This document shows positions 51,930 through 52,322 of a DNA stretch of 52,322 nt, one piece after another. Both the position numbers and the translations under genes were made by a program. Source of the DNA: Cytophagaceae bacterium. Lineage in GTDB: Bacteria > Bacteroidota > Bacteroidia > Cytophagales > Cytophagaceae. The notes below the pieces were generated by a model. The model ran no database searches and was not told the DNA's origin. It worked only from the letters and a program-made list of their open reading frames with translations. Position 1 is the stretch's first letter. Each line of letters starts with the position of its first letter. Location of the stretch: the NCBI GenBank assembly GCA_029237685.1, contig JAQZBV010000006.1:1-52322 (forward strand), in the 5' to 3' direction.

Positions 51930-52000
51930 TTAGTTGTTAGTTGTTAGTTGTTAGTTGTTAGTTGTTAGTTAAAAAAAGATTTTATCTTTTAATTATAAGG

Positions 52001-52034
52001 AAAGCCTTTGAAGATTTCTTCGAAGGCTTTTTAT
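52001..52034 (+). terminator. Terminator of topA
   Basis: AAAGCCTTTGAAGA (52001-52014) pairs with TCTTCGAAGGCTTT (one G-T wobble), followed by TT. It is homologous to the terminator at 48641-48671. Confidence 0.9.
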
Positions 52035-52049
52035 ATGATAGGAATAACG

Positions 52050-52096
52050 GAGAAAGTCCCGCAGGGTCTCCTGAAAGGGACCCTGCGGGGACTTTA
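52050..52096. repeat. GC-rich palindrome within TTAGTTG cassette 2
   Basis: AAAGTCCCGCAGGGTCTCCT is followed by GAAAGGGACCCTGCGGGGAC and TTT. Long complementary arms (AAAGTCCCGCAGGGTC with GACCCTGCGGGGACTTT) make a stable hairpin; it resembles the CCCCTGAAAGGGG repeats at 18-140. It seems to be inserted in a cassette that lacks it elsewhere. Confidence 0.8.
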
Positions 52097-52144
52097 AGGC
52101 TTTTATTTGAGAACTAATAACTATATAACTAACAACTTCTCCTT

Positions 52145-52322
52145 ATGAAAAAGAACGTCGTTGTATTATCCGGCGCGGGTATTTCTGCCGAAAGCGGCAT
52201 CAAAACTTTCCGTGATTCCGGTGGATTGTGGGAAGGATACGACGTCATGGAAGTGGCTACGCCTGAAGGTTTTCGAAAAAATCCGGCGCTGGTATTGGAA
52301 TTTTATAACATGCGTCGCAAGC
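52145..52322 (+). CDS. NAD-dependent protein deacylase (sirtuin), partial
   Basis: The first 59 codons of a Sir2-family protein; the rest lies beyond the window. The NAD-binding signature [20 protein letters not shown] is complete, followed by [18 protein letters not shown], as in CobB-type class III sirtuins (desuccinylase/deacetylase). The ATG is 7 bp after the inverted TTAGTTG arm. It may be cotranscribed with topA only by read-through, since a terminator lies between. Confidence 0.93.
   Translation, partial: MKKNVVVLSGAGISAESGIKTFRDSGGLWEGYDVMEVATPEGFRKNPALVLEFYNMRRK

Larger units (their letters stand above)
51930..52137. repeat. TTAGTTG cassette 2 (array, hairpin, terminator, inverted array)
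   Basis: Five TTAGTTG and one TTAGTTA (51930-51971) start directly after the topA stop. An A/T hairpin (AAAAAAGATTTTATCTTTT) and a terminator (52001-52034) follow; the inverted arm is at 52112-52137. Compared with cassette 1, a CCCTGAAAGGG-type element (about 52050-52095) is inserted before the inverted arm. Confidence 0.93.

Overview
The window is 52 kb of bacterial chromosome with about 57 protein genes, one tRNA gene and no rRNA, phage or transposase genes. Gene families typical of the phylum place it in Bacteroidota: a CusA-type pump fused to its outer-membrane factor, GxxExxY, DUF4173 and DUF1361 proteins, many small lipoproteins with Bacteroidota-style lipoboxes, promoter boxes of the TAnnTTTG type, and few Shine-Dalgarno sites. 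A free-living, probably Cytophagia- or Chitinophagia-like organism fits best; the species cannot be named from this sequence.

Layout. 1-608: no gene, but several dispersed repeats. 0.6-5.6 kb, minus strand: 2-hydroxyacid dehydrogenase, RecQ, a class C beta-lactamase-like serine hydrolase, LolD-type ATPase. 5.7-12.7 kb, mostly plus: succinyl-CoA ligase beta, Pr6Pr-like membrane protein, NADPH-dependent FMN reductase (minus), CorA, TspO, PH-domain protein, thiol peroxidase, GxxExxY protein, lipoprotein. 12.7-17 kb, minus: carbonic anhydrase with SulP transporter, small secreted protein, class II IlvC. 17.2-23.2 kb: tRNA-Arg and a run of small, poorly known plus-strand genes, including a protein made of six 17-residue repeats. 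23.6-28 kb: a membrane protein/winged-helix regulator pair followed by DUF4173-DUF1361-DgkA; both units carry the same inverted-repeat operator. 28-34.5 kb, minus: response regulator and a heavy-metal efflux operon. 34.7-38.4 kb, minus: methylcitrate cycle operon prpD-prpB-prpC. 38.6-45 kb: polyprenyl synthase, YajQ, PhoH, three tiny related lipoproteins, HisIE, MarR. 45-47 kb: a tex gene broken by an internal deletion. 47-52.3 kb: TraB/GumN protein, a lysine-rich secreted protein, SixA-like phosphatase, TopA, and the start of a sirtuin.

The most unusual signal is not in the genes. About fifteen intergenic spacers contain tandem arrays with a 7-bp unit. The unit sequence differs from spacer to spacer (TTAGTTG, TCAGTTY, TCAGTGG, ATCTGAR, AGTAATA, GAGCTAG) but the length is always 7. 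The arrays usually occur as an inverted pair, often around a rho-independent terminator, and begin at or inside the stop codon of the flanking gene. In almost all gene-end cases the unit contains a stop codon in the coding sense, so three units close all three frames. Two spacers (48.6 and 51.9 kb) are paralogous copies of a whole array-hairpin-terminator-array cassette. A second family, three copies of a GC-rich element of about 135 bp, shows a hairpin whose sequence changes while pairing is kept, which suggests a structured RNA or a mobile palindromic element.
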